Positions 27,324 to 38,425 of a stretch of 64,000 nucleotides of DNA are shown piece after piece. This DNA is from Streptococcus phocae (GTDB lineage: Bacteria > Bacillota > Bacilli > Lactobacillales > Streptococcaceae). A model generated the notes under the pieces. It did no database searches. It worked only from the letters and a program-made list of their open reading frames with translations, and was not told the DNA's origin. The position numbers were made by a program, and so were the translations under genes. The stretch lies in contig NZ_LHQM01000010.1 in assembly GCF_001302265.1 (NCBI RefSeq), positions 1 to 64,000 on the forward strand. Direction: 5' to 3'. The first letter of the stretch is position 1. Every line of letters starts with the position of its first letter.

Positions 27324-29456
27324 ATGGAAAATAAAAATCATCACACAATTGCAGAAGACTTAGGCATTAGCCTCAAGCAGGTTCGTCAGGTCTTGAGTCT
27401 GACTGCTGAGGGGAACACCATCCCATTTATTGCCAGGTACCGTAAAGAAGTGACTGGTAATTTGGATGAGGTTGCCATCAAGGCAATTCTTGATAAAGAC
27501 AAGTCGCTCACTCAGTTGCATGAGCGTAAGGAAACCATTCTAGCTAAAATTGCTGAGCAAGGGAAATTAACCGATGCTTTAAAAGACAGCATCACTAAGG
27601 CAGAAAAGCTAGCAGAACTCGAAGAGCTTTATTTTCCTTATAAGGAAAAGCGACGTACCAAGGCTACTATTGCTAGAGAAGCAGGACTCTTCCCGCTCGC
27701 TAGACTGATTTTGCAAAATGCACCTGCTTTAGAAAACGAGGCGGCCACCTACCTCACCGATGGATTTGAGACGGCTCAAAAAGCCTTGGCAGGCGCTGTC
27801 GATATCCTAGTCGAAGCCATGTCTGAAGACGCTAAGCTACGATCATGGACTTATAACGAAATTTGGAACTATAGTCGTATCGTGTCAACGGTTAAGGACC
27901 AGTCCCTAGATGAACGCCAGACTTTTGAGATTTATTACGATTTTTCAGACAACGTTTCAAAAATGCAGGGCTATCGCACGCTGGCACTAAACCGTGGCGA
28001 AAAACTAGGTGTCTTAAAGGTCACTTTTGAGCATCATATTGATAAAATGCTCCGCTTTTTCAGTGTGCGGTTTAAACAAACCAACCCCTACATTGATGAG
28101 GTCATCAACCAAACGGTGAAAAAGAAAATTGTCCCAGCTATGGAACGCCGAATTCGTACAGAGCTCACTGAGGCAGCCGAAGATGGCGCTATCAAGCTCT
28201 TTTCTGAAAACCTCCGCAATCTATTATTGGTATCCCCTCTTAAAGGAAAGATGGTTCTTGGTTTTGACCCAGCCTTTCGTACGGGGGCTAAGTTGGCAGT
28301 GGTCGATCAGACAGGAAAGTTACTAGCGACCCAAGTCATTTATCCAGTCGCTCCAGCTAGCCAGGCTAAAATTCAACTAGCCAAAAAAGAGTTAGCTCAG
28401 CTGATCAAGAGTTACGAGATTGAAATCATTGCTATTGGTAATGGCACAGCCAGTCGGGAAAGTGAAGCCTTTGTTGCTGAGGTGCTAAAAGATTTTCCAG
28501 AAACATCTTACGTTATTGTTAACGAAAGCGGTGCTTCTGTTTATTCTGCTTCAGAGATTGCACGCCATGAGTTTCCTGACTTAACTGTCGAAAAACGCTC
28601 AGCTATTTCAATTGCCCGCAGGTTGCAAGACCCTTTGGCAGAATTAGTGAAAATTGACCCTAAATCAATTGGTGTCGGTCAGTATCAGCACGATGTCAGT
28701 CAAAAAAAATTAAGTGAGCACCTTGATTTTGTGGTTGATACAGTAGTTAACAAGGTTGGTGTCAATATTAACACAGCCAGTCCATCTCTGTTAGCCCACG
28801 TGTCAGGATTGAACAAAACCATTTCAGAAAATATTGTCAAATACCGCGAAGAAAACGGACTCATCCAGTCACGCACAGAGATTAAAAAAGTGCCGCGCTT
28901 GGGCGCCAAAGCGTTTGAGCAGGCGGCAGGATTTTTACGCATTCCAAATGCAAAAAATATCCTTGATAATACAGGAGTTCACCCAGAGTCTTATCCAGCG
29001 GTTAAAAAACTTTTTGACTTGCTGGGGATTAAAACCTTGGACGATCAAGCGAAAGCCAAGTTAAAAGCCATCAAACCAGAAGAGATGGCCGAACATCTCG
29101 CCCTTGGGCAAGAAACTTTGACAGACATCATTGCAGATCTCTTAAAACCAGGACGCGATTTGCGTGATGATTTTGAAACCCCAGTCCTTCGTCAAGACAT
29201 TTTGGACTTAAAGGACCTAGCTATCGGACAAAAATTAGAAGGAACGGTCAGAAACGTTGTTGACTTTGGAGCCTTTGTTGATATTGGTGTTCATGAGGAT
29301 GGTCTAATCCACATTTCTGAAATGAGCAAGACCTTTGTCAATCACCCTAGCCAAGTACTAGCTGTCGGTGATTTGGTGACGGTTTGGGTTTCTAAGATTG
29401 ACTTGGACCGCCACAAGGTCAACCTAAGCCTCCTCTCACCTCGTGATGCTCACTGA
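27324..29456 (+). CDS. tex: Tex-type S1 RNA-binding transcription accessory protein
   Basis: A 710-residue Tex protein: N-terminal HTH ([10 protein letters not shown]), the YqgF-like domain with [17 protein letters not shown], two HhH motifs ([12 protein letters not shown] and [20 protein letters not shown]), and a C-terminal S1 domain ([17 protein letters not shown], ending at HKVNLSLLS). Acts in transcription and stress response, known to influence toxin expression and fitness in several species. Start [16 protein letters not shown] lacks a ribosome site and follows a -10 by 9 nt. SprT-like gene overlaps its end. Confidence 0.95.
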   Translation: MENKNHHTIAEDLGISLKQVRQVLSLTAEGNTIPFIARYRKEVTGNLDEVAIKAILDKDKSLTQLHERKETILAKIAEQGKLTDALKDSITKAEKLAELEELYFPYKEKRRTKATIAREAGLFPLARLILQNAPALENEAATYLTDGFETAQKALAGAVDILVEAMSEDAKLRSWTYNEIWNYSRIVSTVKDQSLDERQTFEIYYDFSDNVSKMQGYRTLALNRGEKLGVLKVTFEHHIDKMLRFFSVRFKQTNPYIDEVINQTVKKKIVPAMERRIRTELTEAAEDGAIKLFSENLRNLLLVSPLKGKMVLGFDPAFRTGAKLAVVDQTGKLLATQVIYPVAPASQAKIQLAKKELAQLIKSYEIEIIAIGNGTASRESEAFVAEVLKDFPETSYVIVNESGASVYSASEIARHEFPDLTVEKRSAISIARRLQDPLAELVKIDPKSIGVGQYQHDVSQKKLSEHLDFVVDTVVNKVGVNINTASPSLLAHVSGLNKTISENIVKYREENGLIQSRTEIKKVPRLGAKAFEQAAGFLRIPNAKNILDNTGVHPESYPAVKKLFDLLGIKTLDDQAKAKLKAIKPEEMAEHLALGQETLTDIIADLLKPGRDLRDDFETPVLRQDILDLKDLAIGQKLEGTVRNVVDFGAFVDIGVHEDGLIHISEMSKTFVNHPSQVLAVGDLVTVWVSKIDLDRHKVNLSLLSPRDAH

Positions 29457-29874
29457 CTATGTGAACGACGTGTCCTTGGCAGACTTTGGCAAACCCTTTA
29501 ACCACAAAGCAGAGTGGAATAGCCGGTTAAAAACAACGGGCGGACGTTTTTTCCCATCAGATGGGCACCTTGATTTCAATCCCAAACTTCTTGAGTTGTA
29601 CGGGGAACCTGTCTTTAGGCAAATTGTTAGGCATGAGCTCTGCCATTACCATCTTTACTTTGAAGGGCGTGGTTACCAGCACAAAGACAAGGACTTTAAA
29701 AGATTATTGCAACAGGTTAATGGCTTGCGCTTTGCGCCTAAGCTAGCGCCCGATAAGCCCACCTATCGTTATGTTTGCCAAGCATGTGGCCAATGTTACC
29801 AGCGTAAGCGCCGCATAACTCTGTCTAAGTTTGCCTGTGGCAAATGCCGTGGAAAGTTAGTGCAAAGGATTTGA
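29446..29874 (+). CDS. SprT-like zinc metalloprotein
   Basis: A 142-residue protein of the SprT/Spartan family with [12 protein letters not shown] (HExxH, near residue 62) and a C-terminal zinc ribbon CQACGQCYQ...FACGKC. An alternative GTG at 29443 would add one residue. It overlaps the end of tex by 11 bp. Family members include DNA-protein crosslink proteases, but bacterial activity is unproven. Cytosolic. Confidence 0.85.
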   Translation: MLTDYVNDVSLADFGKPFNHKAEWNSRLKTTGGRFFPSDGHLDFNPKLLELYGEPVFRQIVRHELCHYHLYFEGRGYQHKDKDFKRLLQQVNGLRFAPKLAPDKPTYRYVCQACGQCYQRKRRITLSKFACGKCRGKLVQRI

Positions 29875-29895
29875 GAATAGCCTGACCTCAACGAT

Positions 29896-29923
29896 AAAAT
29901 CGGCCTTACGGCTGATTTTTTTT
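29896..29923 (+). terminator. Terminator after the tex-SprT unit
   Basis: AAAATCGGCC-TTAC-GGCTGATTTT plus T-run, 21 bp past the SprT stop. Confidence 0.8.
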
Positions 29924-29969
29924 GCAAAAAAAAGAATAAACTAGTAGTATAAAAGTGGAGGGAGATACG

Positions 29970-30236
29970 ATGGAAACTAAATTTTATAAACAACATAAAA
30001 ATAAGATGGTTTCAGGTGTGGTGGCAGGGCTCGCAGATAAATACAACTGGGATTTGCCTTTAGCACGCGTGCTAGCGGCACTACTCATCTATTTTACCCG
30101 TTTTGGTGTGATTCTCTATATTCTTTTAGCAATTTTTTTACCGTTTAAAGAAGATCTCATCCAAAATCAAAAAAGTAGAGGCCCTAGGCGTCGTAAAGAC
30201 GCTGAGGTTATCGATAACGAGGACTGGTTTTGGTAA
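29970..30236 (+). CDS. PspC domain protein
   Basis: An 88-residue PspC-domain protein: KMVSGVVAGLADKYNWD, one strong helix FGVILYILLAIFLPF, and a charged tail KSRGPRRRKDAEVIDNED. The PspC fold is linked to phage-shock and envelope stress, including LiaS/LiaR-type systems in Gram-positives. Site GGAGGGA before the ATG at 29970. Lone gene with its own terminator-flanked block. Regulation by envelope stress is likely from family, not shown here. Confidence 0.85.
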   Translation: METKFYKQHKNKMVSGVVAGLADKYNWDLPLARVLAALLIYFTRFGVILYILLAIFLPFKEDLIQNQKSRGPRRRKDAEVIDNEDWFW

Positions 30237-30288
30237 TCGTTTTAAAGAAAGCTAACTCCCTGATTTGACCACAATTAATAGACAAACT

Positions 30289-30322
30289 CAACAAGCTCTA
30301 TCTCCTGAGATAGGGCTTGTTT
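30289..30322. terminator. Hairpin after the PspC gene
   Basis: AACAAGCTCTATCTC / GAGATAGGGCTTGTT with a short loop but a weak T-run (TTTC); may be a terminator or processing hairpin. Confidence 0.5.
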
Positions 30323-30446
30323 CATGTATGGCTCAATCAAAAAAGCATGTTTAATAGCCTTTTTAACGGATAATCCTGTCAAAAAAAAGAGTATTTGCCT
30401 TAGGGTCTGTATGCATTTATGTTATAATATTCAAAAAGGAGAAATT

Positions 30447-31379
30447 ATGGCAGTTACAGTAAAGATGTTGGTAAAAAAAGTCAAACTGGATATTGTTTAC
30501 GCAACAGATGACTTGTTAGAAAAAGAAATAACGACGTCAGATATTTCACGACCTGGTCTTGAAATGACTGGTTACTTTGATTACTATGCTCCAGAGAGGC
30601 TTCAATTATTTGGCATGAAAGAGTGGTCATACCTCATTCAAATGACCTCTCACAATCGCTACTCTGTGCTAAAAGAGATGTTTAAAAAAGACACGCCAGC
30701 AGTAATTGTGTCTAGAGATTTAACAATTCCCGAAGAAATGATCCAAGCAGCTACTGAAGAAGGCGTTGCATTATTAAGCAGTCGGGTGTCAACCAGCAGA
30801 TTAGCTGGAGAGATGTCTTACTTTTTAGATGCCTCATTAGCTGAAAGAACAAGCGTTCACGGCGTGTTGATGGATATTTATGGGATGGGTGTGCTTATCC
30901 AAGGAGACTCAGGTATTGGTAAGAGCGAGACCGCTCTAGAGTTGGTAAAACGTGGGCATCGCTTGGTTGCTGATGACCGTGTAGATGTCTATGCTAAAGA
31001 CGAAGAAACCCTATGGGGTGAGCCAGCAGAAATTCTGCGACACCTTCTTGAAATTCGTGGTGTAGGGATTATTGATGTGATGTCCCTTTATGGTGCAAGT
31101 GCCGTCAAGGACTCTTCACAAGTTCAGTTGGCAATCTACCTAGAAAATTTTGAGGCTGATAAAATCTTTGACCGTTTAGGAAACGGCAATGAAGAAATTA
31201 CCTTTTCAGGGGTTAATTTGCCCCGCGTTCGTATTCCAGTTAAAACAGGTCGTAACGTCTCGGTTGTCATTGAATCTGCAGCTATGAACCATCGTGCCAA
31301 GCAAATGGGCTTTGATGCAACAAAGACCTTCGAAGACCGCTTGACCCAGTTAATTAGCAAAAACGAGGAAAGCAAATGA
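30447..31379 (+). CDS. hprK: HPr kinase/phosphorylase
   Basis: Phosphorylates HPr on Ser46 and so sets carbon catabolite control in Firmicutes. 310 residues: Walker [13 protein letters not shown] (near 153), the HPrK signature [19 protein letters not shown] and the end [21 protein letters not shown] at 30447 has AAAAAGGAGA; the longer frame lacks family support. The lgt gene overlaps its stop. First gene of the hprK-lgt-DUF948-YtxH cluster common in streptococci. Confidence 0.97.
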   Translation: MAVTVKMLVKKVKLDIVYATDDLLEKEITTSDISRPGLEMTGYFDYYAPERLQLFGMKEWSYLIQMTSHNRYSVLKEMFKKDTPAVIVSRDLTIPEEMIQAATEEGVALLSSRVSTSRLAGEMSYFLDASLAERTSVHGVLMDIYGMGVLIQGDSGIGKSETALELVKRGHRLVADDRVDVYAKDEETLWGEPAEILRHLLEIRGVGIIDVMSLYGASAVKDSSQVQLAIYLENFEADKIFDRLGNGNEEITFSGVNLPRVRIPVKTGRNVSVVIESAAMNHRAKQMGFDATKTFEDRLTQLISKNEESK

Positions 31380-32155
31380 TTGATCCAATAGCTTTGAAAC
31401 TAGGGCCAATCAGCATTCACTGGTATGCCCTTTGCATTATGACAGGTTTGGTGTTAGCGGTTTATTTGGCAGCAAAAGAAGCGCCCAGAAAAAAAATAAC
31501 GAGTGATGACGTGATTGATTTCATCTTAATTGCCTTTCCACTAGCTATTTTAGGAGCGAGACTATACTATGTGATATTTGAGTGGTCCTACTATTCACAA
31601 CACTTTTCAGAGATTTTTGCCATCTGGAATGGGGGGATTGCTATCTATGGAGGACTCATTGCAGGTGCGGCAGTTTTGTTTGCCTTTTGTTACCAGCGTT
31701 TTTTGAACCCAATTCACTTTTTAGACATTGCAGCTCCTAGTGTTATGATTGCACAAGCCATAGGCAGATGGGGCAATTTCATTAACCAAGAAGCCTATGG
31801 AAAAGCTGTAAAGCATTTGCCATATCTTCCTAACTTTATACAGCAACAAATGTTTATTGAAGGCAGTTACCGTATCCCTACGTTTTTGTACGAATCGTTG
31901 TGGAACTTGTTGGGATTTGCGATTATCCTAGTGCTTCGTCGAAAACCAAAATACTTGCTTGATGGGGAAATCTTTTCTTTCTACTTGATTTGGTATGGAT
32001 TTGGGCGTCTCATCATCGAAGGAATGCGAACAGACAGTCTCATGTTTTTAGGAATACGGGTATCTCAGTACGTGTCAGTAGTTTTGATACTAATCGGAGT
32101 CGTCTTTATTGTCAAAAGACGTCAGCAAAAAGGAATTCCTTATTATCAACAATAA
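31376..32155 (+). CDS. lgt: Prolipoprotein diacylglyceryl transferase
   Basis: Attaches diacylglycerol to the lipobox cysteine of prolipoproteins at the membrane; Lmb in this window is a likely substrate. 259 residues, seven helices, with the Lgt signature [13 protein letters not shown] and early [11 protein letters not shown]. The ATG overlaps the hprK stop by 4 bp, so the two are translationally coupled. Confidence 0.96.
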   Translation: MIDPIALKLGPISIHWYALCIMTGLVLAVYLAAKEAPRKKITSDDVIDFILIAFPLAILGARLYYVIFEWSYYSQHFSEIFAIWNGGIAIYGGLIAGAAVLFAFCYQRFLNPIHFLDIAAPSVMIAQAIGRWGNFINQEAYGKAVKHLPYLPNFIQQQMFIEGSYRIPTFLYESLWNLLGFAIILVLRRKPKYLLDGEIFSFYLIWYGFGRLIIEGMRTDSLMFLGIRVSQYVSVVLILIGVVFIVKRRQQKGIPYYQQ

Positions 32156-32176
32156 GGATAGAAAAAGGAGAAACTT

Positions 32177-32581
32177 ATGGATTTAGTTGGAATCTCACTG
32201 CTTATTATGGCGCTAGCATTTGCTGCCTTGGTTGTTTTTTTGATCATGGTCTTAAAAAAAGTTTCTGAGACGGTTGATGAAACGAAAAAAACCATCACCT
32301 TACTCACCACAGATGTTAACGTTACTCTCTATCACACCAATGAAATTTTGGCTAAGGCTAATGTTTTAGTAGAAGATGTTAACGGCAAGGTAGCAACCCT
32401 AGACCCTCTTTTTGTTGCGGTAGCTGATTTATCAGAAAGTGTTTCTGACCTTAACCTACAAGCGAGACACTTAGGGCACAAAGCGACAAATGCAACTAGC
32501 AGTGTCAGCAAAGCAGGAAAAGTAGCCTTAGTAGGAAAAATGGCTTCAAAACTATTTAGCAAAAAGGAGAAAAAAGCATGA
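32177..32581 (+). CDS. DUF948 membrane protein
   Basis: A 134-residue protein with one N-terminal transmembrane helix (about 3-24) followed by a long coiled-coil region (SETVDETKKTITLLTTDVNV, then LVEDVNGKVATLD). DUF948 family, common in Firmicutes, unknown role; may help position envelope proteins. Its stop overlaps the ATG of the YtxH gene, so they act as a pair in the hprK-lgt operon. Confidence 0.85.
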   Translation: MDLVGISLLIMALAFAALVVFLIMVLKKVSETVDETKKTITLLTTDVNVTLYHTNEILAKANVLVEDVNGKVATLDPLFVAVADLSESVSDLNLQARHLGHKATNATSSVSKAGKVALVGKMASKLFSKKEKKA

Positions 32582-32988
32582 GTAAATTCTTTAAAACCGC
32601 TATTATTGGTGCTGTTTCTGGTGCCGCTGCAGCTTATTTTTTAAACAGTGATAAAGGTAAGGAATTAAAAAACCGTGCCGAAGCAGCCTATGAAGGCTAC
32701 CGCGAAAATCCTGAAGCTTATCACCAAAAAGCAAAAGAAAAAACTAGTGAATATGGTCATTTGGCAGTTGAGACCTTCAACGAAGTGAAGGAACAATTTG
32801 AAGCAGGAGAATTGACACCTGAGCAGATGCTCCAAGTGATTAAAGACAAAGCAAATCAGGTTGTTCAAAAAACCAAAGAGAATTTATCAGAAGTTTCTCA
32901 AACCACTGATTCTGCAGATGACATCATTATCACTTTGGACGAAAATGATATTGTGGTTAGTCAAGACGTTCCAACAGACAACCATTAA
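32578..32988 (+). CDS. YtxH domain protein
   Basis: A 136-residue YtxH-domain protein with an N-terminal glycine/alanine-rich helix (IIGAVSGAAAAYFLNSDKGKELK) and a long helical, charged region ending in an acidic tail. Gram-positive general-stress family, function unknown. Overlaps the DUF948 gene by 4 bp. Confidence 0.85.
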   Translation: MSKFFKTAIIGAVSGAAAAYFLNSDKGKELKNRAEAAYEGYRENPEAYHQKAKEKTSEYGHLAVETFNEVKEQFEAGELTPEQMLQVIKDKANQVVQKTKENLSEVSQTTDSADDIIITLDENDIVVSQDVPTDNH

Positions 32989-33007
32989 ATCGTTAATCAG
33001 AGAATAG

Positions 33008-33038
33008 AAAAAGAGCCAAGATAAATTTGGCTCTTTTT
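33008..33038. terminator. Terminator of the hprK operon, shared with DUF3270 gene
   Basis: AAAAAGAGCCAAG / TTTGGCTCTTTTT flanked by A and T runs, so it can serve both converging transcripts. Confidence 0.85.
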
Positions 33039-33321
33039 ATGATAGGAAGGATTTGATTATTTTTGTCATCATTGATGTCACTGCAAGACTAAGAGCACTT
33101 GCAAATAAGAAAGCCCAGAGGGGAGTCAAATTCATGACGAGAAGAACAAATGCAAACAAGACGGTAACTAAACTGAAGATAGCAATGCGACCAAAAAAGA
33201 TAAGTTCTTTTAACTTAGCGCTGTGGTTGCTGATATCTTTAAAATCTTGAAATTGACGATAGGTGTCCTGATGAGGTTCGTGATGGTTCAGTTCCTCATG
33301 CTTTTTCAAAGGTCTTGGCAT
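33037..33321 (-). CDS. DUF3270 membrane protein
   Basis: A 94-residue streptococcal protein with an N-terminal polar, His-rich region (HEELNHHEPHQD) and two transmembrane helices near 48-65 and 66-83. Family DUF3270, unknown role. GGAGAAG ribosome site before the start at 33321. Stands alone; convergent with the hprK operon. Confidence 0.8.
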   Translation of the reverse strand: MPRPLKKHEELNHHEPHQDTYRQFQDFKDISNHSAKLKELIFFGRIAIFSLVTVLFAFVLLVMNLTPLWAFLFASALSLAVTSMMTKIIKSFLS

Positions 33322-33449
33322 GGTCTTCTCCTTTCTATGGCATACTAAGCTATTTTAACACAAAACTGGTTTTTTGTCATGTTTTTTTGAAAAAATGATA
33401 AAAGCCAATAAGTAATTTTAGTCCTGTATTGCTTGAAAGGTCAAAAATT

Positions 33450-33458
33450 TGGTATAAT
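33450..33458 (+). promoter_or_regulatory. Extended -10 promoter of U32 gene, near-leaderless
   Basis: TTGCTT (33429-33434), 18-nt spacer, TGGTATAAT; the ATG at 33468 follows by 9 nt, with no Shine-Dalgarno, so the mRNA is probably leaderless or nearly so. Confidence 0.65.
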
Positions 33459-33467
33459 ATCTCTTAT

Positions 33468-34394
33468 ATGAAAAAAATAGTGATAACAGCGACAGCTGAG
33501 AGTATTAATCAAGTCAAGGCATTATTAGCCTTAGGTGTAGATCGTATTTATGTTGGTGAGTCCAAGTATGGCTTACGTCTGCCGCATCAATTTTCAGATG
33601 ATGAGTTGAGACAGATTGCACATTTGGTACATGAGGCAGGCAAAGAGTTAACCGTAGCCTGCAATGCCCTCATGCACCAGGGCATGATGGACCAAATCAA
33701 ACCTTTTTTAGATCTCATGAAAGAGATCGCAGTGGATTACCTGGCTGTAGGAGACGCAGGTGTTTTTTACATTAATCAACGAGATGGCTACCATTTTAAG
33801 CTGATTTATGACACCTCTGTTTTTGTGACATCGAGTCGTCAAGTGAATTTTTGGGGACAACATGGTGCGGTCGAGAGTGTCTTAGCTAGAGAAATCCCCT
33901 CTCAAGAATTATTTGCGCTAGCTGATAATTTGGAATTTCCAGCAGAGGTATTGGTTTACGGCGCATCAGTCATTCACCATTCTAAGCGACCACTGCTAAA
34001 AAATTATTATCATTTTACGGGGATAGATGATGAGGTGACCCGTGAGAGAGGTCTGTTTTTGGCAGAACCAGGAGATGCTGATAGCCATTATTCGATTTAT
34101 GAGGACAATCATGGGACGCATATTTTCATTAACAATGATATTGATATGATGACCAAATTGGGAGAGCTTTATGAGCATGGCTTGACCCATTGGAAATTAG
34201 ATGGTATTTTTTGCCCAGGAGAGAATTTTGTTGCGATAGCTAGTCTATTTTTACAGGCTAAAACACTCCTAGAAACAGGCCAATTCAGCATGGAAAAAGC
34301 TCAAGAACTGGACGAACAGCTTCATCGCTTACATCCAGAAGGCCGAGGCTTGGATACTGGATTTTACGATTTAGACCCTAAAACGGTTAAGTAA
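33468..34394 (+). CDS. U32 family protein, TrhP1/YrrN-like (tRNA hydroxylation)
   Basis: A 308-residue U32 protein with ALLALGVDRIYVGESKYGLR near the N-terminus and the EIPSQELFALADNLEFPAEVLVYG region. Lies before a second, longer U32 gene, the same order as yrrN-yrrO (trhP1-trhP2) of Bacillus, needed for prephenate-dependent 5-hydroxyuridine at tRNA position 34 (established for that pair). No true peptidase role is implied. Start MKKIVITATAES has no ribosome site. Confidence 0.8.
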   Translation: MKKIVITATAESINQVKALLALGVDRIYVGESKYGLRLPHQFSDDELRQIAHLVHEAGKELTVACNALMHQGMMDQIKPFLDLMKEIAVDYLAVGDAGVFYINQRDGYHFKLIYDTSVFVTSSRQVNFWGQHGAVESVLAREIPSQELFALADNLEFPAEVLVYGASVIHHSKRPLLKNYYHFTGIDDEVTRERGLFLAEPGDADSHYSIYEDNHGTHIFINNDIDMMTKLGELYEHGLTHWKLDGIFCPGENFVAIASLFLQAKTLLETGQFSMEKAQELDEQLHRLHPEGRGLDTGFYDLDPKTVK

Positions 34395-34486
34395 TCTTAG
34401 AGGATAGTGCACTTAACCGAGTGTTAGGAGTTACTCCTTGATGAAGGCTTTTCATCTGCCTATCTTGAAAATAGAAAGAATAAGAT

Positions 34487-35773
34487 ATGTCAAATCACAA
34501 AAAACGCCCAGAGGTTTTGTCACCTGCTGGCACACTTGAAAAACTAAAAGTCGCCATTGATTATGGCGCAGATGCAGTATTTGTTGGAGGCCAAGCCTAC
34601 GGGCTTAGAAGCCGGGCAGGTAATTTTTCAGTGGAAGAATTACAAGAAGGAATCGACTATGCACACGCTCGTGGCAGTAAGGTCTATGTTGCGGCTAACA
34701 TGGTCACTCATGAGGGGAATGAGGCTGGAGCTGGAGAGTGGTTTCGTCAGCTCCGAGACATGGGCTTAGATGCTGTTATTGTCTCTGATCCAGCCTTGAT
34801 TATGATTTGTTCGATCGAGGCACCAGGACTTGAGATTCACTTGTCAACTCAGGCGTCTTCGACCAATTATGAAACCTTTGAATTTTGGAAACAGATGGGA
34901 CTGACGCGCGTGGTTTTGGCGCGTGAGGTCAATATGGCTGAGTTGGCAGAAATCAGAAAGCGCACAAATGTTGAAATAGAAGCTTTTGTACACGGAGCAA
35001 TGTGTATCTCGTACTCAGGACGCTGTGTCTTATCAAATCACATGAGTCATCGAGATGCCAACCGAGGGGGCTGCTCGCAGTCCTGCCGCTGGAAATATGA
35101 CCTCTACGAAATGCCGTTTGGTTCTGAAAGACGTTCCCTCAAAGGAGAAATTCCCGAGGCCTACTCCATGTCTTCTGTCGACATGTGCATGATTGAGCAC
35201 ATTCCTGATTTGGTTGATAATGGTGTAGACAGCCTAAAAATCGAAGGGCGAATGAAGTCAATCCATTACGTATCAACCGTCACCAACTGCTATAAGGCGG
35301 CTGTAGATGCTTATATGGAAAGCCCCGAGGCTTTTTATGCCATTAAGGATGAATTGATTGATGAGTTGTGGAAAGTAGCTCAAAGAGAGCTAGCAACAGG
35401 ATTTTACTACGGAACGCCTACTGAAAACGAACAATTGTTTGGTGCACGTCGTAAAATTCCTCAATATAAATTTGTCGGCGAAGTGGTATCTTTTGATGAA
35501 CAAACCATGACAGCGACGATTCGCCAGCGTAACGTCATCCTCGAAGGAGATTTTATCGAATTTTACGGCCCAGGCTTTCGTCATTTTGAGGCAGTTGTTA
35601 AAGACTTGCACGATGCACAAGGTAATAAGATTGACCGAGCTCCCAATCCGATGGAATTGTTGACCATTTCGCTGCCACAGGCTGTAAAACCTGGAGATAT
35701 GATTCGAGCACGCAAAGAAGGGTTAGTCAACTTGTACCAAAAAGATGGCACCAGTCAGACAATCAGAGCCTAG
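34487..35773 (+). CDS. U32 family protein, TrhP2/YrrO-like
   Basis: A 428-residue protein with the U32 signature EAFVHGAMCISYSGRC and the iron-sulfur-type cysteines GGCSQSCRW, the C-terminal beta-barrel, and DSLKIEGRMKS. Family members perform RNA base hydroxylation (RlhA, TrhP) rather than proteolysis. Partners with the gene 93 bp upstream. AAAGAAT weak ribosome site. Requires prephenate in Bacillus, which links it to the aromatic pathway also found in this window. Confidence 0.85.
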   Translation: MSNHKKRPEVLSPAGTLEKLKVAIDYGADAVFVGGQAYGLRSRAGNFSVEELQEGIDYAHARGSKVYVAANMVTHEGNEAGAGEWFRQLRDMGLDAVIVSDPALIMICSIEAPGLEIHLSTQASSTNYETFEFWKQMGLTRVVLAREVNMAELAEIRKRTNVEIEAFVHGAMCISYSGRCVLSNHMSHRDANRGGCSQSCRWKYDLYEMPFGSERRSLKGEIPEAYSMSSVDMCMIEHIPDLVDNGVDSLKIEGRMKSIHYVSTVTNCYKAAVDAYMESPEAFYAIKDELIDELWKVAQRELATGFYYGTPTENEQLFGARRKIPQYKFVGEVVSFDEQTMTATIRQRNVILEGDFIEFYGPGFRHFEAVVKDLHDAQGNKIDRAPNPMELLTISLPQAVKPGDMIRARKEGLVNLYQKDGTSQTIRA

Positions 35774-35780
35774 AGAGAAT

Positions 35781-35811
35781 AAAAAGCTCTAGACGAATCT
35801 AGAGCTTTTTT
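35781..35811. terminator. Terminator between U32 gene and 35799 gene
   Basis: AAAAAGCTCTAGA / TCTAGAGCTTTTT with 4-nt loop, A-run and T-run on both sides. Confidence 0.85.
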
Positions 35812-36131
35812 GAGGTATTGGATGGGCAAGCAGAGGACGGAATAAGGCTGATTTTATCAATATCAGTTAGAGGGATAAGAACAGCTAGTTTTTGTTTGGC
35901 ATGTCTCAAGATGAGCTGCCCCTTATCCTTATCGTACTTTTGAATGATACCTGTAGCGTGTTTTCCTTGATAGATGACATGAACCGCTAAGCCTTTATCA
36001 CAGGCTTCTCTGATTAGGCTAATCATTTTATTAGCCTTGAGCTGGACAGAGGTCGCAGGTGCTGTTTTATGGGGATGCTGGTCGATAAAATCAACCAGCA
36101 GTGACTTTAGTTGTTTGAGAAATGTTGTCAT
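35799..36131 (-). CDS. Hypothetical protein with Sm/YolD-like beta segment
   Basis: A 110-residue protein, start MTTFLKQLKSLLVDFIDQ at 36131 with GAGGAG site; the longer frame is unlikely. The N-terminal third is helical; the middle (HVIYQGKHATGIIQKYDKDKG...) is beta-rich and basic, like YolD or small nucleic-acid-binding barrels. Family not certain; function unknown. Converges with the U32 gene. Confidence 0.65.
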   Translation of the reverse strand: MTTFLKQLKSLLVDFIDQHPHKTAPATSVQLKANKMISLIREACDKGLAVHVIYQGKHATGIIQKYDKDKGQLILRHAKQKLAVLIPLTDIDKISLIPSSACPSNTSKKL

Positions 36132-36263
36132 AACCAGTCTCCTCACAATTAGTTGCATCGATAGTGACAGTATTTTATCGCAAATGAATCATTTTGAAAA
36201 GTTTTTGCTGTTTTGGGAATGATTTGAAATTTTTTTCGAATAAATAGATAAGGAGGAAAAAAC

Positions 36264-36476
36264 ATGGCAGAATTTACATTTAGCATTGAAGAACACTTAC
36301 TGACTTTGTCAGAAAATGACAAAGGGTGGACCAAAGAACTCAATCGCGTGAGTTTTAACGGTGCAGATCCCAAGTGGGATATCCGTACTTGGAGTCCCGA
36401 TCATACCAAAATGGGCAAAGGGATTACCTTGACCAATGAAGAGTTTAAAACAATCCTGGATGCGTTTAGAAAATAA
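36264..36476 (+). CDS. YdbC/PC4-like ssDNA-binding protein
   Basis: A 70-residue protein of the PC4/YdbC family, with the KELNRVSFNGADPKWDIRTW beta-hairpin and a C-terminal helix FKTILDAFRK. PC4-like proteins bind single-stranded DNA. AAGGAGG ribosome site before the ATG. Lone gene with its own hairpin. Confidence 0.85.
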   Translation: MAEFTFSIEEHLLTLSENDKGWTKELNRVSFNGADPKWDIRTWSPDHTKMGKGITLTNEEFKTILDAFRK

Positions 36477-36499
36477 AAGGTTTCTGGACCTAAACAGTA

Positions 36500-36550
36500 G
36501 TATGCCCTACAGCTGTCTCGAAAGAGGCTTGCAGGGCATGCTATTTTTTA
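36500..36550 (+). terminator. Imperfect hairpin after the YdbC gene
   Basis: AGTATGCCCT / AGGGCATGCT arms with a T6 run after; the central part pairs imperfectly. Overlaps the stop of the small gene at 36541. Confidence 0.6.
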
Positions 36551-36681
36551 TTGGTTAGGTGCTGTGATACCCCAATTATAACTAGAATAAGGCCAAGGCC
36601 CAAGAAAATCGGTTTTTGAGCTAGTAAGCCATACAAGGCAAAAATACCAGCAGAGAGGTAAGAAATATAAGCTTTTGTCAT
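36541..36681 (-). CDS. Small membrane protein, 46 aa
   Basis: Starts MTKAYISYLSAGIFALYG and ends HLTNKK. It has two short hydrophobic helices (about 5-20 and 25-39). The ATG at 36681 is preceded by AAAAGGAGA, a very good ribosome site. It is between the YdbC hairpin and lysS. No family recognised, but the start signals and hydrophobic pattern support a real gene. Confidence 0.7.
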   Translation of the reverse strand: MTKAYISYLSAGIFALYGLLAQKPIFLGLGLILVIIGVSQHLTNKK

Positions 36682-36760
36682 GAGATTCTCCTTTTGAGCT
36701 TAGATAAGGTATTATTATGATAACACAAAGAGTCCATGATTTGTCACGGACTCTGAGGTA

Positions 36761-38356
<1,596 letters not shown>

Positions 38357-38425
38357 TTAAATTGAAAAGCAAGGAATAAAATAGTATAATGAACAAGATA
38401 TTAATATAGAAAAGAAAAGAGACCC

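Noticed and set aside
33468-34394. Collagenase-type protease label for U32 genes
   Set aside because: Old U32 naming; better evidence supports RNA hydroxylation proteins, and no protease active site is visible.
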